Below, piece by piece: positions 60,601 through 62,720 of a stretch of 62,720 nucleotides of DNA (positions within the stretch are counted from its first letter, which is position 1; every line of letters begins with the position of its first letter). Location: contig CAYQQU010000034.1 in NCBI GenBank assembly GCA_964419545.1, forward strand, positions 1-62,720, given 5' to 3'. The translations under genes and the position numbers were made by a program. A model generated the notes under the pieces. The model was not told the DNA's origin, did not search any database, and saw only the letters and a program-made list of their open reading frames with translations. The DNA is from CAYQQU01 sp964419545 (GTDB taxonomy: Bacteria > Bacteroidota > Bacteroidia > Chitinophagales > Saprospiraceae).

Positions 60601-61697
60601 CGCGGCCGGACCAGTTGGAGATCGAAGTTTCGGATACGGGGCCGGGCATTCCGGCAGATCAGATCGATCGCATTTTCGACCGCTTCTACCAGGTAGACGC
60701 CGCGGCCACCCGCAAAGCGGAAGGGACGGGCATTGGTCTGGCCCTGGCCCGGGAACTGGTCGAGATGATGAACGGAAGTATTGCAGTGCAGAGCACACCC
60801 GGCCAGGAAACGACCTTTGCGGTAGTGCTGCCCATTACGCAGGAAGCACCGGTGGAAAAAACCGAAAAAGACCCGCCGGAAGCGCCGGCCCGGGAGAAGG
60901 GATCACTTGTTGCTCCCCTGCCCGCCGCAGAAGAACCGGGTGCTTCGCCCCGGGAGCTTCCCCTGCTTCTAATCGTCGAAGACAATGCCGATGTCCGCTA
61001 CTACCTGCGCACCACCCTGGCTGAAAGTCATCGCATTGAAGAAGCCGATAACGGGAAAGCAGGGCTGGAAAAAGCCCTCGAACTGGTGCCCGATATTATC
61101 ATCAGCGACGTGATGATGCCGGAAATGGACGGCTTCGAATTGTGCGAAAAACTCAAAAAGGACGAACGCACCAGCCATATACCCATCATCCTGCTCACTG
61201 CCCGGGCCACTGCCCAGGATCGCCTGACCGGCCTGCGCACCGGCGCCGACGCCTACCTTGCTAAGCCGTTCAGCCGGGAAGAACTGGATATTCGCCTGGC
61301 GCAGCTGGTGGCGCTGCGGCGTAAACTGCGCGAGCGCTTTTCCGGAGGGCTGCTGCCCGACCTGGAAGCCGTCTCACCGGAAGACCCGGAAGCCGCCTTT
61401 CTGAAAAAGTTGAACCAGACCATTGCCGCACACCTCTCCGAAGAAAATTTTGGGGTAACCGACCTGAGCCGGGCTCTGGCCATGAGCCGCATGCAACTCC
61501 ACCGCAAGATCACGGCCCTCACCGGCCGCAGCACCTCGGAATACCTCAAGGCGGCGCGCCTGCACCGCGGCCGGGAGCTGTTGCGCGGAACCAACCTACG
61601 CGTAGGCGAAGTGGCGGCCCGGGTCGGTTTTAAAGACCATTCCCATTTTTCGCGGGCCTATCGACAGTTGTTTGGCAAGGCGCCCAGTGAAGAGTAA
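57606..61697 (+). CDS. Hybrid two-component system regulator (HTCS)
   Basis: 1363 residues with all modules of a Bacteroidetes HTCS: signal peptide, two propellers of Reg_prop repeats (about 40-690; LDSKGYMWFATNNGLSRYDG, EDETGIFWIGTNNGLDRFD), a Y_Y_Y domain (about 735-800), a transmembrane helix (about 805-825), HisKA with H866 in NITHEFRTPLTVILGL, HATPase, a receiver with D1168 in IIISDVMMPEMDGFEL, and a C-terminal AraC HTH (VAARVGFKDHSHFSRAYRQL). It senses a periplasmic ligand, often a glycan, and controls transcription directly. No SusC/SusD or glycosidase genes lie in this window, so the regulon is elsewhere or just downstream. Start could also be Met 10. Confidence 0.95.
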   Translation: MQVLKEKNSMRLRFALRLFCWIAMAPCALVGQADVSLLHLTVEDGLAGQRTYHALLDSKGYMWFATNNGLSRYDGQAFRNFRHVEGDSTSLGNNLVYDVFEDETGIFWIGTNNGLDRFDPVTETFTHFRHDPNDPNSLSNDRVRHIGSDRNGKIWLSTLGGGINRFDKEKGKFYAYHLVDPKQTDNNNNAYYVNTLGEFAEDITAPHILWLPTTNNGIVKLDQQERQVNLIPFPEWLPKTSTHAIFTEKPDRLWVGTWGAGLARYSISAQRWTFFYPFPELKADGASRGIANIILDIKPKDRETLWLASKNEGLVAFNRRTKTFSFPAPHGVKSEGLYLDPHDRLWVLTDRGVYMRPSDDPPVDQITFESGGSSLQPLDIMELDDGETLVSLYAQDEVYLLGADQRRKGAIPVRPPAERISVIAGLLQDSGDDIWAVDFENKRLLRLDQVAGAFRPFRKDLLDQLPVQRFRMTSVLEDQQHNLWITTYGGGLLKMPPARDTLIQLVHQDGDDDKIQAGLFFYDRYYDSRGLLWLASGDRGLYVFDPRTEKVVRRYHEQGQGALQIKDNFLESITEDKQGRIWIGFKSKGIQIIDPTGREPARQLTAADGLPSETIPAMAPDARGNIWILTAAGLCCYRWATQSLDQVNERYGMIHRFSEWENNIKLLRSGKLAYFLNDRAYLFHPDSLPVNNEPPPVVLTGFKVFETEKQFGQSIDYLQEIRLAAHENFFTFSFAALNFEQPERNRFTYRLEGFDRDWIHSGNRNFAGYTNVPPGRYTFHVKAANNDGVWNETGAAVDIIIAPPWHRTGWAYAGYGLALLALGYGWWWLQRRRWEERTQLQLQEAEARRLRELDEAKTRLYTNITHEFRTPLTVILGLITELQQKFKGPVADQLRVVRRNGEQLFQLINQLLDIARIEAGRLQLELVQSNVISFLSYLTESFHSLAKRKHIRLTFTTAEEAIWMDYDPKRLQQVVSNLLSNALKFTPEYGAVSVVVRQPRPDQLEIEVSDTGPGIPADQIDRIFDRFYQVDAAATRKAEGTGIGLALARELVEMMNGSIAVQSTPGQETTFAVVLPITQEAPVEKTEKDPPEAPAREKGSLVAPLPAAEEPGASPRELPLLLIVEDNADVRYYLRTTLAESHRIEEADNGKAGLEKALELVPDIIISDVMMPEMDGFELCEKLKKDERTSHIPIILLTARATAQDRLTGLRTGADAYLAKPFSREELDIRLAQLVALRRKLRERFSGGLLPDLEAVSPEDPEAAFLKKLNQTIAAHLSEENFGVTDLSRALAMSRMQLHRKITALTGRSTSEYLKAARLHRGRELLRGTNLRVGEVAARVGFKDHSHFSRAYRQLFGKAPSEE

Positions 61698-61714
61698 TAA
61701 AAAAAGTGGAGGTT

Positions 61715-61736
61715 AACCCGGATTATTCTTGGGTTA
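61715..61736. repeat. Dispersed palindrome left-arm copy
   Basis: AACCCGGATTATTCTTGGGT begins 18 bp after the HTCS stop. It matches the left arm of the family; a right arm is not visible nearby. Confidence 0.6.
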
Positions 61737-61901
61737 CCCTTCTACACCACGCCATCTGACCTTTTTGCGCAAGGTGACATCGATAGAAAGTTTTTGCTGT
61801 GTTACACTCATCCCAAAGCCTGTTACATAGCGGCTAACCTTCCGGCAATTTAACCCGCATCTTTCCGTCGCAACGCATTTTCATAAAAAAAACACCACAA
61901 C

Positions 61902-62606
61902 ATGAAAAGTTTAACCCTATGGCTTATCCTGGGCGGCTTGGCCCTGCTGACTGCCTGTATGCAGGAAGACACCTTGTTACCCGCGAGCGAAGCAGCACCG
62001 TCGACCGCGGTCGATTTCCGGGAAGATTGCACCGATTACAGCGACTGCAGCGCGCTGGCCGGCGCGCTGCCGATGAGCTTTGAATTTGGCCCCGGCTCTG
62101 CGCCTGACAATTACGTAGATTCAGGCGGCCCGGCGGGCTTTTGTTCGGACCCGACCAATCCGCCCCTCGTATTTAAAGTGATTGTAAACGTTGAAAGAAC
62201 CGGTCGTGAGGTATTGGTCATCCGCCACCTGGGCGTCGTTCAATCCCTGACCGGCGAGATCTGTTTTCGGCCCTACGTACAAGACAACGAGGTTTTTCCG
62301 GATCCCATCCCACAGCAATTCCCACCCGAACTGTATCCCATCTGCGGAGAAATATCGGCCGATTACGTGGCGACCAACCTCCAAGGAGAAGAGTTGTGGC
62401 TCAGCCTGGAATTCGCCAGCAGACCCGACCCGGAAGACGTCCTCACGTACATCGCCGAAGGGCAGTGGACCATCACCGGGGGCACCGGTCGCTTCGAAGG
62501 CGCTACTGGCGGCGGTTGTATGAACGGTTACGGCCCCGCCAATTTCCTGGCGCCTAATTCGGGCGTGGATGACGTTTGGTTTATGACCGGCGGGATTGAT
62601 TATTAG
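61902..62606 (+). CDS. Putative lipoprotein with beta-barrel-like C-terminal repeat
   Basis: 234 residues. MKSLTLWLILGGLALLTAC gives a clear lipobox. The mature part has several cysteines (DCTDYSDCSAL, GFCSDP, PICGEIS). The segment WTITGGTGRFEGATGGGCMN near the end resembles a loop of allene-oxide-cyclase/dirigent-like barrels, but the match is short. It is 205 bp downstream of the HTCS gene and might be one of its targets (inference). Function unknown. Confidence 0.7.
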   Translation: MKSLTLWLILGGLALLTACMQEDTLLPASEAAPSTAVDFREDCTDYSDCSALAGALPMSFEFGPGSAPDNYVDSGGPAGFCSDPTNPPLVFKVIVNVERTGREVLVIRHLGVVQSLTGEICFRPYVQDNEVFPDPIPQQFPPELYPICGEISADYVATNLQGEELWLSLEFASRPDPEDVLTYIAEGQWTITGGTGRFEGATGGGCMNGYGPANFLAPNSGVDDVWFMTGGIDY

Positions 62607-62659
62607 GGCACAACTGTTTGTTTGTCGTTAATAAGCGGCACTTTCTCCTTCGAAGAAGG

Positions 62660-62670
62660 TTGAGGTTGAG
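62660..62670. repeat. Short TTGAGG repeat
   Basis: TTGAGGTTGAG, nearly two units of the hexamer seen at 9502-9537 and 1-393, 54 bp past the lipoprotein gene. Confidence 0.6.
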
Positions 62671-62720
62671 TGGTGTGTAACACAAGTTCCTTGTAAAAAT
62701 TTTTGCTGAGTGCTCAATTT

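Overview
The window looks like a chromosomal segment of a moderately GC-rich Bacteroidetes, probably Saprospiria or a related lineage; the rank below phylum is inference. The evidence is five secreted proteins with type IX secretion (T9SS) C-terminal sorting domains, a C10 (streptopain-like) protease, an HTCS hybrid regulator, a small ECF sigma/partner pair, mevalonate-pathway genes with a GYDIA-type GHMP kinase, a TAnnTTTG-type promoter before rplM, and little sign of Shine-Dalgarno sites. I found no rRNA, tRNA, CRISPR array, prophage or insertion sequence.

Layout. 1-656: 156-bp tandem repeats and a dispersed palindrome. 657-6.8 kb: a DHA2-type MFS exporter, an aldehyde dehydrogenase/DUF779 pair divergent from an AraC regulator, and a second AraC regulator. 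6.9-9.5 kb: cytochrome bd oxidase, with cydA split by a frameshift at a run of nine A. 9.6-15.8 kb: an AT-richer Rpn/COG5464-type nuclease with GRAE repeats, serine acetyltransferase, a TIR-winged-helix protein, Cry-DASH and a nucleoside-symporter-like MFS protein. 16.1-25.2 kb: a periplasmic tricorn-like protease, then a TroABCD-type metal ABC transporter in which one permease carries a C-terminal DtxR/MntR domain, and a separate full-length DtxR/MntR regulator. 25.2-36.4 kb: lipoprotein, C10 protease, PAP2 phosphatase, DUF2237, ligA, a CxxCH secreted protein, a CotH-kinase/lamin-tail protein and a small secreted-protein gene with an in-frame amber stop. 36.5-44.6 kb: ECF sigma and partner, HD protein, HtrA, ComF, pyrH, and the rplM-rpsI-rpsB-tsf operon. 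44.9-49.0 kb: Idi-2, HMG-CoA reductase, GHMP kinase, NifU-like protein. 49.6-62.6 kb: secreted metzincin, LuxR-type response regulator, YCF48-like T9SS protein, TPR histidine kinase, truncated NTF2-like gene, a 1363-residue HTCS regulator and a lipoprotein.

Most of the window is housekeeping or ordinary accessory DNA. The observations most worth following are the permease-DtxR fusion (same architecture as chlamydial YtgCR) beside a stand-alone DtxR regulator, the A9 frameshift in cydA, the TIR-winged-helix protein, the 168-bp foldback element with shortened relatives, a second palindromic repeat family that supplies gene ends and false N-terminal extensions, and the amber-interrupted secreted-protein gene.
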